In this document: in pieces, positions 8,174 through 16,710 of the stretch
Position numbering within the stretch: the stretch's first letter is position 1
How the letters are laid out: every line of letters starts with the position of its first letter
Assembly (NCBI GenBank): GCA_046727855.1
Contig: JBKPDL010000084.1
Location: 1-23,759, forward strand
Direction of reading: 5' to 3'
Length of the DNA stretch: 23,759 nucleotides
Source: DASPWV01 sp046727855
GTDB taxonomy: Bacteria > Acidobacteriota > Vicinamibacteria > Vicinamibacterales > UBA2999
Program-made: the position numbers and the translations under genes
Notes under the pieces: generated by a model
The model's database searches: none
Told to the model about the DNA's origin: nothing
The model's input: the letters and a program-made list of their open reading frames with translations, nothing else

Positions 8174-8262
8174 AGCAGTCTGTTAGACGATATCGACGGC
8201 GGGGCATCGTGAACGAGGTCAACAAACTCGACCTGACGGCGGTTCCAGCGCTCGGCGGCTCC
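8174..8262 (+). pseudogene. Short sequence resembling the 3' end of the M28-like genes
   Basis: Around 8207-8240 the plus strand reads NEVNKLDLT in the frame of the next gene. This closely matches the C-terminal DEVNKLRLTS of the peptidase gene ending at 8130 and the DEVN(R/K)L tails of the other two paralogues. Nucleotides AACGAGGTCAACAAACTC match GACGAGGTCAACAAGCTC of the neighbouring tail. The upstream codons RRYRRRGIV align weakly with STRAYARII. It may be the last trace of a further peptidase copy removed by recombination. The boundaries are approximate and chance similarity over so short a stretch is possible. Confidence 0.3.
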
Positions 8263-8328
8263 GAAGGATCTTCGCCAGCCGCGGCCGAGCCACACGGATA
8301 CCAAGACCCGCAGATAGGGCGGCGGCGC

Positions 8329-8649
8329 GTGACAGAGAAGCTGCACGTAAAACTCACTTCACGGGAACTGCTCGAGTCGAATGAATTCCGTCATCTGGTC
8401 ACGAGGCGGTGGAGGGTGGCGCTCCTGCTCACGCTCGCCTTGTTCGTCGTCTACTACGGATTCATTCTGCTCGTCGCCACCCGGCGCGGCCTGCTGGCGA
8501 CCCGCATCGGCGAGGTCACGACGCTCGGCATCGTGCTGGGTGTGGCCGTGCTCGTTCTTGCCTGGGTGCTCACGGCGGCGTACGTGGTTTGGGCCAACCG
8601 CAACTACGATCCCGAGGTCCAGCGCCTGCGCGATCGCCTGCGCAGCTGA
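8329..8649 (+). CDS. yjcH: DUF485 family (YjcH-like) inner-membrane protein
   Basis: A 106-residue protein with two membrane segments, WRVALLLTLALFVVYYGFILL and LGIVLGVAVLVLAWVLTAAYVVWA, ending YDPEVQRLRDRLR. The sequence SNEFRHLVTRRWRVALLL opens the DUF485 domain. In enterobacteria yjcH lies between acs and actP, and the same pairing with a symporter is seen here, 22 bases upstream of the ActP-like gene. I chose GTG 8329 (MTEKLHVKLTSREL) because it gives the usual family length of about 105 residues. A start at GTG 8209 would add 40 non-family residues that look like a fragment of the peptidase gene. The exact role is unknown, probably an accessory to the transporter. Confidence 0.85.
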   Translation: MTEKLHVKLTSRELLESNEFRHLVTRRWRVALLLTLALFVVYYGFILLVATRRGLLATRIGEVTTLGIVLGVAVLVLAWVLTAAYVVWANRNYDPEVQRLRDRLRS

Positions 8650-8671
8650 CTGAGTACCCGCGAGTGAATTG

Positions 8672-10210
8672 ATGGAAACGACGCTTGGCAATCCAACCGC
8701 CTCCGCGATCGGCTTCTTCCTGCTGATCGTGGCGCTGACCCTCGCCATCACATACTGGGCCGCGCGACGGACGCGTTCGACCACGGAGTTCTACGCGGCA
8801 GGTCGCACCGTCAGTCCCCTTCAAAACGGGCTGGCGCTTGCGGGCGACTACATGAGTGCGGCCTCCTTCCTCGGCATCGCGGGGCTCGTCGCGCTGAGCG
8901 GATTCGACGGGATGATCTACGCGACAGGCTGGCTGGTCGGCTGGCCCGCGCTGATGTTCTTCATCGCGGAGCCGCTGCGCAATCTCGGCAAGTTCACCTT
9001 CGCCGATGTCGTCGCGTTCCGGCTGCAGCAGACGCCCGTGCGCATCGCCGCAGCGGTGGGCGGCATCCTCACGCTGCTTTTCTACACGATCGCGCAGATG
9101 GTTGGCGCGGGCAACCTCGTGACGCTGATGTTCGGCATCCCGTATGAGTCGGCGGTGACGATCGTCGGTATTGTCATGCTGCTCTACGTGCTGTTCGGCG
9201 GGATGATCGCGACCACCTGGGTCCAGATCATCAAGGCCATCCTGCTCGTTGGCGGCGTAACTATCCTCACCGTGCTGGTACTTGCGCAGTTCAATTTCTC
9301 GGTTACAGACCTGTACGGGGCCGTTGCGGCGCGATACGGGCAGCAGGCACTCGAGCCTGGAGGCCTCGTAACCGATCCCGTGGACGCCATTTCGCTCGGC
9401 CTCGCGCTCATGTTCGGCGTGCTCGGCCTGCCGCACATCCTGATGCGGTTCTACACCGTGCCGGACGCGAAGGCCGCCCGGGTGTCGGTACTCTACGCGA
9501 CCGGCATGATTGGCTACTTCTACTTGATTATCCCGATTGTCGGCTTTGGTGCGTCGGCGCTTCTCGGCCGCGACGCCATTCGGCGCATTGATCCTGGGGG
9601 GAACATGGCCGCGCCGCTACTCGCGGAACTCCTGGGTGGCACGCCGTTTCTCGGGTTCATTGCGGCGGTCGCGTTCGCGACGATTCTCGCTGTGGTTGCC
9701 GGGCTCACACTCGCGGGCGCCAGCGCGCTTTCGCACGACATCTTCCTGCACGTCGTGAGGAAGGGACGCGCGACCGAGCAGGAACAGGTAAGAGTGGCGA
9801 AGATTGCCACCGTCGCCTTCGGTGCGGCCGCGGTCCTGCTCGGGATTCTGTTCAAGGGCCAGAACGTCGCGTTCATGGTCGGCCTCACATTCGCGATAGC
9901 GGCGAGCGCGAATTTCCCGCCCTTGCTGCTGTCGATCGTATGGAGGCGCTTCAACACACGAGGGGCTGTGTGCGCCATCATCGCTGGCGCGGTCATGTCG
10001 GTCGGCTTGATCGTGCTGAGCCCCACCGTCTGGGTTGACATCCTGAAGAACCCGACGGCTGTTTTCCCGCTTCGCAATCCGGCGATCATCTCGATGACGC
10101 TCGCGTTCATCGCCGGCATCGTTGGGTCCCTGATGACCCCCGAGGCCCGCGCGGAGTCGCTCTTCGACGACGAGAAGCTACGCGTGTACCTCGGCGTGGG
10201 TGCCGAGTAG
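8672..10210 (+). CDS. actP: Solute:sodium symporter, ActP-like monocarboxylate transporter
   Basis: A 512-residue polytopic protein of the solute:sodium symporter family, with about 13 hydrophobic segments. Family hallmarks are FYAAGRTVSPLQNGLALAGD, MSAASFLGIAGL, FTFADVVAFRL, LFYTIAQMVGAGNLVTLMFG, LLYVLFGGMIATTWVQIIKA and LPHILMRFYTVPDAKAAR, the last strongly ActP-like. ActP of E. coli (549 residues) takes up acetate and other short monocarboxylates with Na+. ATG 8672 is used; a TTG codon lies immediately before it. The upstream DUF485 gene and the downstream short-chain acyl-CoA synthetase match the acs-yjcH-actP theme. Acetate, propionate or a similar acid is the likely cargo; the sequence does not separate these. 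Confidence 0.9.
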   Translation: METTLGNPTASAIGFFLLIVALTLAITYWAARRTRSTTEFYAAGRTVSPLQNGLALAGDYMSAASFLGIAGLVALSGFDGMIYATGWLVGWPALMFFIAEPLRNLGKFTFADVVAFRLQQTPVRIAAAVGGILTLLFYTIAQMVGAGNLVTLMFGIPYESAVTIVGIVMLLYVLFGGMIATTWVQIIKAILLVGGVTILTVLVLAQFNFSVTDLYGAVAARYGQQALEPGGLVTDPVDAISLGLALMFGVLGLPHILMRFYTVPDAKAARVSVLYATGMIGYFYLIIPIVGFGASALLGRDAIRRIDPGGNMAAPLLAELLGGTPFLGFIAAVAFATILAVVAGLTLAGASALSHDIFLHVVRKGRATEQEQVRVAKIATVAFGAAAVLLGILFKGQNVAFMVGLTFAIAASANFPPLLLSIVWRRFNTRGAVCAIIAGAVMSVGLIVLSPTVWVDILKNPTAVFPLRNPAIISMTLAFIAGIVGSLMTPEARAESLFDDEKLRVYLGVGAE

Positions 10211-10226
10211 ACAGAAGGAGGGAGTC

Positions 10227-11786
10227 ATGCACCGACCGTCATTGTGCTGGCTGGCCGTGTTCTATGGGTTGGCTGTGTTTATCGCTCCAGGTCAGCGCGG
10301 CAGCGCACAACAGGCGCCGCCCGCGCCGCAGTCTGGGGCCGTCACGCCGCGCGCGGAGCTCTATCCAAGACTCGAAGATGCGTTCCTGCAATGGCCGCTG
10401 CCCGCAGGAGCCGAGCGCTACGGCGCGATTGACGGCAAGCGGATGCACCGGGACGTTGTCGAGCAGGCGCTCATCTCGCGCCGCTATCGCGACAAGGTGC
10501 ACCCGAAATTCTGGGGCCGCATCACCGGCACCTCGTCGGATCACGAAAGCGCCGAATGGCTGGCGGCGAAATTCAAGGCAGCGGGCCTGTCTGATGTGCG
10601 GATTCAGCCGCTGGATCTCGAGCCGCAGTGGATGCCGCAGACCTGGGACGTGGTCGTGACCGGCGGCGGCAAGACCGTGCGGCTGGACACCGCGCAGCCG
10701 TTTTACGGCGCGAACTCGCTGTCCACCGGCGGTGTCGACGCAGAGGCCGTGTATGTCGGGCTCGGCAGCGAGGCTGATTTCGTTGGCAAGGATGTAACCG
10801 GCAAGGCCGTCTTCGTGTTCAACCAGACGGGACTCAAGAACGAGGGAGCCGTCCGCCGCGCCGATGCCAAAGGAGCCGCCGTTGTCTTCGAAGTCGACAT
10901 GCTGCCCGGCAATATGCGGTATCAGGCGTACCCCTCGGGCACGAAAGCGCCGGCGTTCACGGTCGGGAGCGATGACGGCTACGCCGCGCGCGATCTCATC
11001 GCGGCCATGCCGGCCGGCCAGGCTGCGCGGGTGAAGGCAAGCTTCGAGGCGCGCCGAGTGCCGAATCTGAAGACCTCGCTCGTGTGGGGGACGCTGCGGG
11101 GCGCGACCGATGAAACTATCTACCTGATCGCACACCGCGACGGGTGGTTCGACGCAGCGGGCGACAACGCGTCAGGCGTCGCCTCGATCATCTCGCTTGC
11201 CGAATATTTCGCGAAAGTACCCCAGGCCGAGCGCCGTCGCACCATCGTTTTCGTCGGCTTGGACGGCCATCACAACTCCGGTCCCGGCGCCGGCGTCGGC
11301 CGACGGTGGATGTGGGACAACCGCAAGACGCTGTTCCCGAAGACCGCGCTGATGATAAATGCCGAGCATCCGTCGACGATGCAGACGACTGTGCGGCCGC
11401 GCTACTACCAAAGCGACGACAACACGATTGTCTGGAGCGACACGTACATGCCGCAGCAGTGGTACGCGGGCGGACCCTCGCGGCGCAAACTCGAAACGAT
11501 CGCGGTGAACGCGTTCCGTCTGTTCGGCGCGAGCATGTATCTCGACCCGAATCCACGTCCGCCGGCGGGCGACCTGGGCGCCTACTTCCGTGGCGTGCCG
11601 GGCGTCGCCACGAGCGAGTTTTATCACTACTTCCACACCGATCAGGAAACACCTGAGACGGTGCCGTGGACGGGACTGGAAGCGACGACCCGCGCCTACG
11701 CGAAGATCATCGACGAGGTGAACAGGCTACAGCTGAGCGACTTGCAGCGGCCTGAAGAGCCTCTGCCTCCGACGCCGCGGCCATAA
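10227..11786 (+). CDS. Exported M28-like metallopeptidase, paralogue 2 (His-His variant active site)
   Basis: A 519-residue paralogue aligning end to end with the gene at 6598. The signal peptide core is CWLAVFYGLAVFIA, with likely cleavage near GSAQQ. The protease-associated domain contains VYVGLGSEADFVGKDVTGKA and PGNMRYQAYPSGTKAPAF. The catalytic domain has HRDGWF (H303), GDNASGVAS, LDGHHNSGPGA (H348-H349), INAEHPSTMQ and FYHYFHTDQETPETVPW. The zinc-site positions have the same residue numbers as in paralogue 1. Unlike the other two copies it reads GPGAG rather than GEGSA after the His-His pair. AAGGAGGGAG ends about five bases before ATG 10227, only 16 bases after the symporter stop, so it is probably in one operon with DUF485 and the symporter. 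Confidence 0.85.
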   Translation: MHRPSLCWLAVFYGLAVFIAPGQRGSAQQAPPAPQSGAVTPRAELYPRLEDAFLQWPLPAGAERYGAIDGKRMHRDVVEQALISRRYRDKVHPKFWGRITGTSSDHESAEWLAAKFKAAGLSDVRIQPLDLEPQWMPQTWDVVVTGGGKTVRLDTAQPFYGANSLSTGGVDAEAVYVGLGSEADFVGKDVTGKAVFVFNQTGLKNEGAVRRADAKGAAVVFEVDMLPGNMRYQAYPSGTKAPAFTVGSDDGYAARDLIAAMPAGQAARVKASFEARRVPNLKTSLVWGTLRGATDETIYLIAHRDGWFDAAGDNASGVASIISLAEYFAKVPQAERRRTIVFVGLDGHHNSGPGAGVGRRWMWDNRKTLFPKTALMINAEHPSTMQTTVRPRYYQSDDNTIVWSDTYMPQQWYAGGPSRRKLETIAVNAFRLFGASMYLDPNPRPPAGDLGAYFRGVPGVATSEFYHYFHTDQETPETVPWTGLEATTRAYAKIIDEVNRLQLSDLQRPEEPLPPTPRP

Positions 11787-12156
11787 CGAACACAGACCGC
11801 GCGGACGAATGCGAGGTCGCCGCCCGGAGCCCCCGACTCGCTCCCGCTACGCACGCGAGCAAACGCGTGAGCGAGTCACGCGGGGCACTGTGTGTAGTTA
11901 TTCCGCCTACGCTGAATTCGTTCAGATTGCGCCTGTCCGCACGTCCATTCTGTGACTAGCAGGGTAGTCGGCACGTTGTTACGCTCACAAACCGTCGGTT
12001 TCGATAACACACTCGGTCGTGAGCCGGCCGAAGCGAGGCAGGCGTGTCGTAAGTTGCCACGCGGTCGTAGCTCGCAACGCCGCGTACCGGCGGAGCACCG
12101 GGGACCGACACCGTCGCCTTCACTCTGTTAAGCGGACGACGCTCTGGAGGAGGCTT
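11787..12156 (+). promoter_or_regulatory. 370-base intergenic leader upstream of the TonB-dependent receptor
   Basis: This gap holds the hairpin at 11835-11877 and then about 280 bases with no gene. It probably contains the receptor promoter, but I cannot name a convincing -35/-10 pair. The frame is open upstream of the receptor ATG from 12019, but the added residues are basic and not signal-peptide-like. The receptor ribosome binding site, GGAGGAGG at 12146-12153, closes the region. Confidence 0.4.
11835..11877 (+). terminator. Strong interrupted hairpin between peptidase 2 and the TonB receptor
   Basis: GACTCGCT (11835-11842) pairs with AGCGAGTC (11870-11877), and inside it CACGCG (11852-11857) pairs with CGCGTG (11864-11869) around the loop AGCAAA. 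Together this makes a 14-bp stem interrupted by a one-sided nine-base bulge (11843-11851). It lies 48 bases after the peptidase stop and 280 bases before the receptor start. No T-tract follows, so it may be a Rho-type or attenuating structure, or an mRNA 3' stabiliser separating the operon from the receptor transcript. Confidence 0.45.
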
Positions 12157-14967
12157 ATGGCGGCTGTTTCTCGACCATTCTCGTACGGCGTTCTGCTGGC
12201 CGCGATTCTTCTGTTCGCCGCACCCGCGGCCGCGCAGGGGGTTGGTGGCAGCATCGTTGGGACAGTGACGGACCAGACCCAAGCCGTGCTGCCGGGTGTC
12301 ACCGTTACCGTCACCGGACCCGCCCTGATGGGCACGCGCAGCGCCGCGACGGCTGCGGACGGCACCTATCGGCTGCCCAATCTGCCGCCAGGCAGCGACT
12401 ACGTCGTCGTATTCGAGCTAGCGGGATTCTCGACCTTCAAACGTGAAGGGATCAGACTAGACGTCGGATTCACCGCAACGATCAACGCAATGCTGAATAC
12501 CGCCGGCCTGGAAGAGACCGTAACGGTCAGCGGCGCGTCGCCGGTCGTGGACGTCACAGCCTCGCGCGTGGCGACCCACTTGGATGCCGAGCAACTGGCG
12601 ACCGCGCTGGTCGGTTCGCGCGACTACGCTGCGGTTATGTCGCAGGTGCCCGGTGTGCTGAATCAGCGCGTCGACGTCGGCGGCGCTAACGCAACGACGA
12701 TGCAAGGATACCGCGCGTATGGCTTGGAGGGCGGGCGCGGCGAGATTGAAGGGATCAACAGCAGTCAGTTTGGCTCGGGCGGACTGCTCGGCTATTCCGA
12801 CATGGAGTCGTTCGACGACATGGCGGTCAACCTCACCGGCAACAGCGCCGAGACGCCCGTGCCCGGCGCGTTCATCAACGTGGTCTCCAAGTCTGGGGGC
12901 AACACCTATCACGGGCAGTTCTACGTTGACTACCAGAGCGACAGCTTTGGCACACGCAACATCGATGACGATCTGATCGCACGCGGTCTGACAAGCAGCG
13001 GCGGCGTCGATGTCCGCGATCTGAATCGCTTCCAGTTGTTTCGCGATCTAAGCGCGAATCTGGGCGGCTTCATCATCAGAGACAAGCTCTGGTGGTACGG
13101 CGGCGTTCGGCACACACGGCTCGATCGCCGGTACCCCGTCCTCATCGACGACATTGCGGTCACGACCATCCCGGCGTACACGGGAAAGATTACTTACAAC
13201 GTCACGCCGAACCACAAGGTCTCGGCCTTCCGGAGCTATGCGAACAAGATCTTCGAAAACTACGGCGTTGGCGAACGCATCGTCACAGCGGACGCGCTGA
13301 TCGACGAGGAATATCCGAATGCCACCGAGTCGTTCGCGTACGAAGCCATTCTCGGCCGCTCTCTTGTGTTGACCGTTCGCGCGGGCCACTGGGGCGACTT
13401 CGGTGACTACAAAGGAAAAGGTCAGGCACAACGTTACGACGATGCCGGCGCGAACCGGCTCTATGGTTCCATTCCCACCAGGTTCGACGAACGAGATCGT
13501 CCACAGGTGAACGGCTCGTTGACGTACTTCAAAAACGGGTGGGTGGGGAGCCACTCCTTCAAGTTCGGCGGGGAGTTCCAGCATGAGCAGCAGAAATACG
13601 CCACACCTGCGTTTGGTCCCGGCAACATGATCCTGTACCTGAACAACAACGTTCCGACGCAGGTAGACGTCTATCTCGTCCCCAACAGCACACGGTCCGT
13701 CGGACGATCCAAGAGTGCTTACGTATCCGATACATGGCAGGTCAACTCGCGCCTCACGTTCAATCTGGGAGCGCGATTCGATCAATACACGAACTATGTT
13801 CCGGAGCAGCTGGGTCCGCAGGGTCACCAGTTCCCTCACATCAACGGACCGAAGTGGAACCTCTTCGCGCCTCGAGTGGGCGTCGTCTACGCCCTCACTG
13901 ATGATCAAAAAACTCTGGTGAAAGCCAACTACGGCAAATATTGGGAGAGTCCCAGCTTTGCCCTTGCGAACTTGGGGAATCCCAATCCCAACAACAACTT
14001 CACCAGATACGAGTGGATCAATCCAAACCCTCGATACAACGCTGAGGGTCTGCCAATCTTCGAAGGACCTCACCAGCTCGGTCGCGTGCTTTCGGTGGCC
14101 GGTGCCAGACCTGACTTCTCACCGGCAGTTACCTTCGATCCCGATCTCAAGGACGACTTCTCGCATTCCGCGTCGTTGTATTTCGAGCGTGAGATCGCGG
14201 AAAACTTCGGTGTTCGCACTGGATTCGTCTGGAACGGTGTGCGGAATCCGCGCACGACCGTCAACGTCAATCAGCCGTTTGAGGCGTTTAACCAGCCGAT
14301 CACCGTCGCCAACCCTGGACCAGATGGACAGGTCGGAACCGGCGATGATGGTGCGGCGATCACAGCCTACAACCTCGATCCCGCGTATTTGAGTCTGCCG
14401 GTCGTGCAGGTGGTCAAAAACGGGTACTTCACGAACAGTGATTACTACACCTGGGAAATTACCGCCAACCGGCGGCAGTCGAATCGCTGGTCGCTGCTCG
14501 CGAGCTACTCCCAGCTGTGGAGCCGCCAGGGCTTCGCGCGTCTGACCCCAAACGCACTGATCAACACGACCGACGGACGCGATGCGTACAACGAATGGCA
14601 GGTCAGGCTGTCGTCCAATCTCGAGTTGCCGATGGGTATTCATCTCACGCCGATTCTCCGCTCGCAAGCGGGACGCCCCTACGCGCCGACGTTTATTGCG
14701 CGGCTGAACTACAGCACGAACGTGTCAATCAAGGCGTCGCCCAGAGGCGAGCAACGGAACGACAACGTCGTTATTTTCGACATGCGGCTGGCCAAGGCGT
14801 TTACGTTCAAGGGGGCGCACACCATCCGCGGTTTCGTCGACGTCTACAACATGTTCAACACAAACGCAGTTCAGGACATGACGACGAGCTACGGTTCCAA
14901 CTTCCTGAGGCCGTCGCTGATCAGCGGACCGAGAATCGCGCGGGTTGGCTTGCGCTATGAGTTCTAG
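12157..14967 (+). CDS. Oar-like TonB-dependent receptor with N-terminal carboxypeptidase-regulatory domain
   Basis: A 936-residue outer-membrane protein. The signal peptide is MAAVSRPFSYGVLLAAILLF then AAPAAAQ. Residues ~28-115 form a carboxypeptidase-regulatory-like beta-sandwich (GSIVGTVTDQTQAVLPGVTV, AADGTYRLPNLPPGSDYVV). A plug-like region follows (EETVTVSGASPVVDVTASRV, GGANATTMQGYRAYG, ETPVPGAFINVVSKSGGN), then a large beta-barrel with many aromatic strands, ending in GLRYEF with the terminal phenylalanine typical of outer-membrane barrels. This architecture is abundant in Acidobacteriota and resembles Oar proteins of myxobacteria. The substrate is unknown. Being flanked by two exported M28-like peptidases suggests uptake of peptide or amino-acyl products (inference). 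The start is decided by GGAGGAGG four bases upstream and the signal peptide; the upstream in-frame start at 12019 is rejected. Confidence 0.92.
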   Translation: MAAVSRPFSYGVLLAAILLFAAPAAAQGVGGSIVGTVTDQTQAVLPGVTVTVTGPALMGTRSAATAADGTYRLPNLPPGSDYVVVFELAGFSTFKREGIRLDVGFTATINAMLNTAGLEETVTVSGASPVVDVTASRVATHLDAEQLATALVGSRDYAAVMSQVPGVLNQRVDVGGANATTMQGYRAYGLEGGRGEIEGINSSQFGSGGLLGYSDMESFDDMAVNLTGNSAETPVPGAFINVVSKSGGNTYHGQFYVDYQSDSFGTRNIDDDLIARGLTSSGGVDVRDLNRFQLFRDLSANLGGFIIRDKLWWYGGVRHTRLDRRYPVLIDDIAVTTIPAYTGKITYNVTPNHKVSAFRSYANKIFENYGVGERIVTADALIDEEYPNATESFAYEAILGRSLVLTVRAGHWGDFGDYKGKGQAQRYDDAGANRLYGSIPTRFDERDRPQVNGSLTYFKNGWVGSHSFKFGGEFQHEQQKYATPAFGPGNMILYLNNNVPTQVDVYLVPNSTRSVGRSKSAYVSDTWQVNSRLTFNLGARFDQYTNYVPEQLGPQGHQFPHINGPKWNLFAPRVGVVYALTDDQKTLVKANYGKYWESPSFALANLGNPNPNNNFTRYEWINPNPRYNAEGLPIFEGPHQLGRVLSVAGARPDFSPAVTFDPDLKDDFSHSASLYFEREIAENFGVRTGFVWNGVRNPRTTVNVNQPFEAFNQPITVANPGPDGQVGTGDDGAAITAYNLDPAYLSLPVVQVVKNGYFTNSDYYTWEITANRRQSNRWSLLASYSQLWSRQGFARLTPNALINTTDGRDAYNEWQVRLSSNLELPMGIHLTPILRSQAGRPYAPTFIARLNYSTNVSIKASPRGEQRNDNVVIFDMRLAKAFTFKGAHTIRGFVDVYNMFNTNAVQDMTTSYGSNFLRPSLISGPRIARVGLRYEF

Positions 14968-14981
14968 CCAGTAGGCATATG

Positions 14982-15006
14982 CCACCGAGGCGCCGTGCCT
15001 CTGTGG
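14982..15006 (+). terminator. Terminator-like hairpin after the TonB receptor
   Basis: CCACCGAGGC (14982-14991) pairs with GCCTCTGTGG (14997-15006) over ten positions with one mismatch, enclosing the five-base loop GCCGT, 15 bases after the receptor stop. A perfect palindrome GGCATATGCC lies just before it (14973-14982). No T-run follows. Its position in the 85-base gap before peptidase 3 suggests partial termination or transcript processing between the two genes. Confidence 0.45.
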
Positions 15007-15052
15007 CTCGCCTGCGCAGGGCAGTTTTGCGATTTGCCAATAGGAGACAAAC

Positions 15053-16603
15053 ATGCGAAGAAGATTTTTGCTGCTGGGAGCCCTATCGGCGTGCTTCGTC
15101 GCGATCGTGCTCACTGGCCGCGCACAGGTTGCCCAGCAAGGACAAGGGCCGGCCGCGCCGCCGCGCCACCCGTCGCCAAGCGGCATGTCTCAAGCGACCC
15201 TGGACGAGATGCTGATACGGTTCCCGCTTCCGCCGGGACAGGAAGCGTACGCGGGCATCGATGGAAGGCGGATGCACGAGTCCGTCATCGAGCAAGCGAA
15301 CATCGCCCGGAGATATCGTGACCAGGGGCATCCAAAGTTCTGGGGTCGCATCATCGGCACATCCGGCGACGCGGAGAGTGCGGAATGGTTGGTTGCAAAG
15401 TTCAAGGCCGCCGGATTGACCGACGTGCGAATCCAGCCCTTCGACCTCGTTCCGCAGTGGTTTCCCCGGTCTTGGGAAGTCACGATCGCCGGCGGCGGGA
15501 AGACGATCTCGCTCGAATCGGCGCAGCCCCACTACGGCGCCGTCGCAACGTCGGCTGAGGGGATGGATCTCGAAGCGGTATATGCGGGTCTTGGGAGCGA
15601 GGCAGACTTCGCAGGGAGGGATGTCAAAGGAAAAGCTGTGTTCGTCTTCACCATGCTCGGTGCGCCGAACGAGGGCGCCGTGCGACGCGCCGGCGAGAAG
15701 GGCGCTGCGGCAATTTTCGAAGTCAACATGCTGCCGGGCAACATGCGGTACCAGGCGTATCCTTCACGAACCAATGCGCCGGCGTTCACCGTCGGCCACG
15801 ACGACGGCAACGCCGCGCGAGAGATCATCGCGGCGATGCCGGCTGGTCAGTTCGCACGCGTGAAGGTGAAGCTGAGTGTAGAGCGAGTGCCGAACCTGAA
15901 GACCGCGCTGGTCTGGGGCACACTACCTGGTGCGACCGATGAAACGATCTACATCATGGCGCACCGCGATGGCTGGTTCGATGCGGCGGGCGACAATGCC
16001 AGCGGTGTGGCGTCGATGGTGAGTCTGGCGGAGCACTACGGCAAGATCCCGCAGGCGCAGCGCAGGCGGACGATGATTTTCATCGGGCTCGATGGCCACC
16101 ATAATTCCGGCGAGGGATCCGCAGTCGGCAACCGGTGGATTATCGACAACCGGCAGAAGCTGTTTGCCAAGACGGCGTTGGCGATCAACGTGGAACATCC
16201 TTCGACCATTCAGACTCAGTCGCGTCCGCGCTATTACAACGCCAACGAGATCGTTTGGGGCAATACCTACATGCCGCAGCAATGGTACGCAGGGGGTCCG
16301 TCGCGCCCGGAACTCGAGAAGATTGCCACCGCGGCCTTCAAGCAGTTCGGTGCAACGATGGATCTCTATCCAAATCCCACTCCGCCAGCGAGTGACATGA
16401 GCTCCTTCTTCCGCTTCCTTCCCGGGATCGACACGGGCGAATACCATCATTACTTCCATACTGATCTGGAGACGCCGCAAACGGTGCCCTGGACCGGCCT
16501 GGAAGCATCGGCACGTGCGTATGCCAAGATCATTGACGAGGTGAACAAACTTCCGCTGAGCACATTTCAGCGTCCCGAGGAGCCAACTTCGACTCGTCAG
16601 TAG
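15053..16603 (+). CDS. Exported M28-like metallopeptidase, paralogue 3 (His-His variant active site)
   Basis: A 516-residue third paralogue. The signal peptide is RRRFLLLGALSACFVAIVL, with likely cleavage after GRAQVAQ. The protease-associated domain holds VYAGLGSEADFAGRDVKGKA and PGNMRYQAYPSRTNAPAF. The catalytic domain holds HRDGWF (H304), GDNASGVAS, LDGHHNSGEGS (H349-H350), INVEHPSTIQ and EYHHYFHTDLETPQTVPW. AGGAGA ends six bases before ATG 15053. It diverges from the other two mainly in the linker to the PA domain and in the mid-C-terminal region (NANEIVWGNTYMPQQWYAGG). It follows the receptor directly, so the products of this enzyme may be the receptor's cargo (inference). Confidence 0.85.
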   Translation: MRRRFLLLGALSACFVAIVLTGRAQVAQQGQGPAAPPRHPSPSGMSQATLDEMLIRFPLPPGQEAYAGIDGRRMHESVIEQANIARRYRDQGHPKFWGRIIGTSGDAESAEWLVAKFKAAGLTDVRIQPFDLVPQWFPRSWEVTIAGGGKTISLESAQPHYGAVATSAEGMDLEAVYAGLGSEADFAGRDVKGKAVFVFTMLGAPNEGAVRRAGEKGAAAIFEVNMLPGNMRYQAYPSRTNAPAFTVGHDDGNAAREIIAAMPAGQFARVKVKLSVERVPNLKTALVWGTLPGATDETIYIMAHRDGWFDAAGDNASGVASMVSLAEHYGKIPQAQRRRTMIFIGLDGHHNSGEGSAVGNRWIIDNRQKLFAKTALAINVEHPSTIQTQSRPRYYNANEIVWGNTYMPQQWYAGGPSRPELEKIATAAFKQFGATMDLYPNPTPPASDMSSFFRFLPGIDTGEYHHYFHTDLETPQTVPWTGLEASARAYAKIIDEVNKLPLSTFQRPEEPTSTRQ

Positions 16604-16710
16604 TTTTTCACACCAGAGGGGCGAGGCGTCCATGCGTATTGCCGCTCGCATCCATGAAATTACCGATAAGTCGTGCCCGCGCATGTCGCGGATCGCGATA
16701 GGACGGAGTT

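Noticed and set aside
12019..12156. Upstream start for the TonB receptor
   Set aside because: It would place a basic, non-hydrophobic stretch before a clear signal peptide, and the strong ribosome binding site is at 12146-12153.
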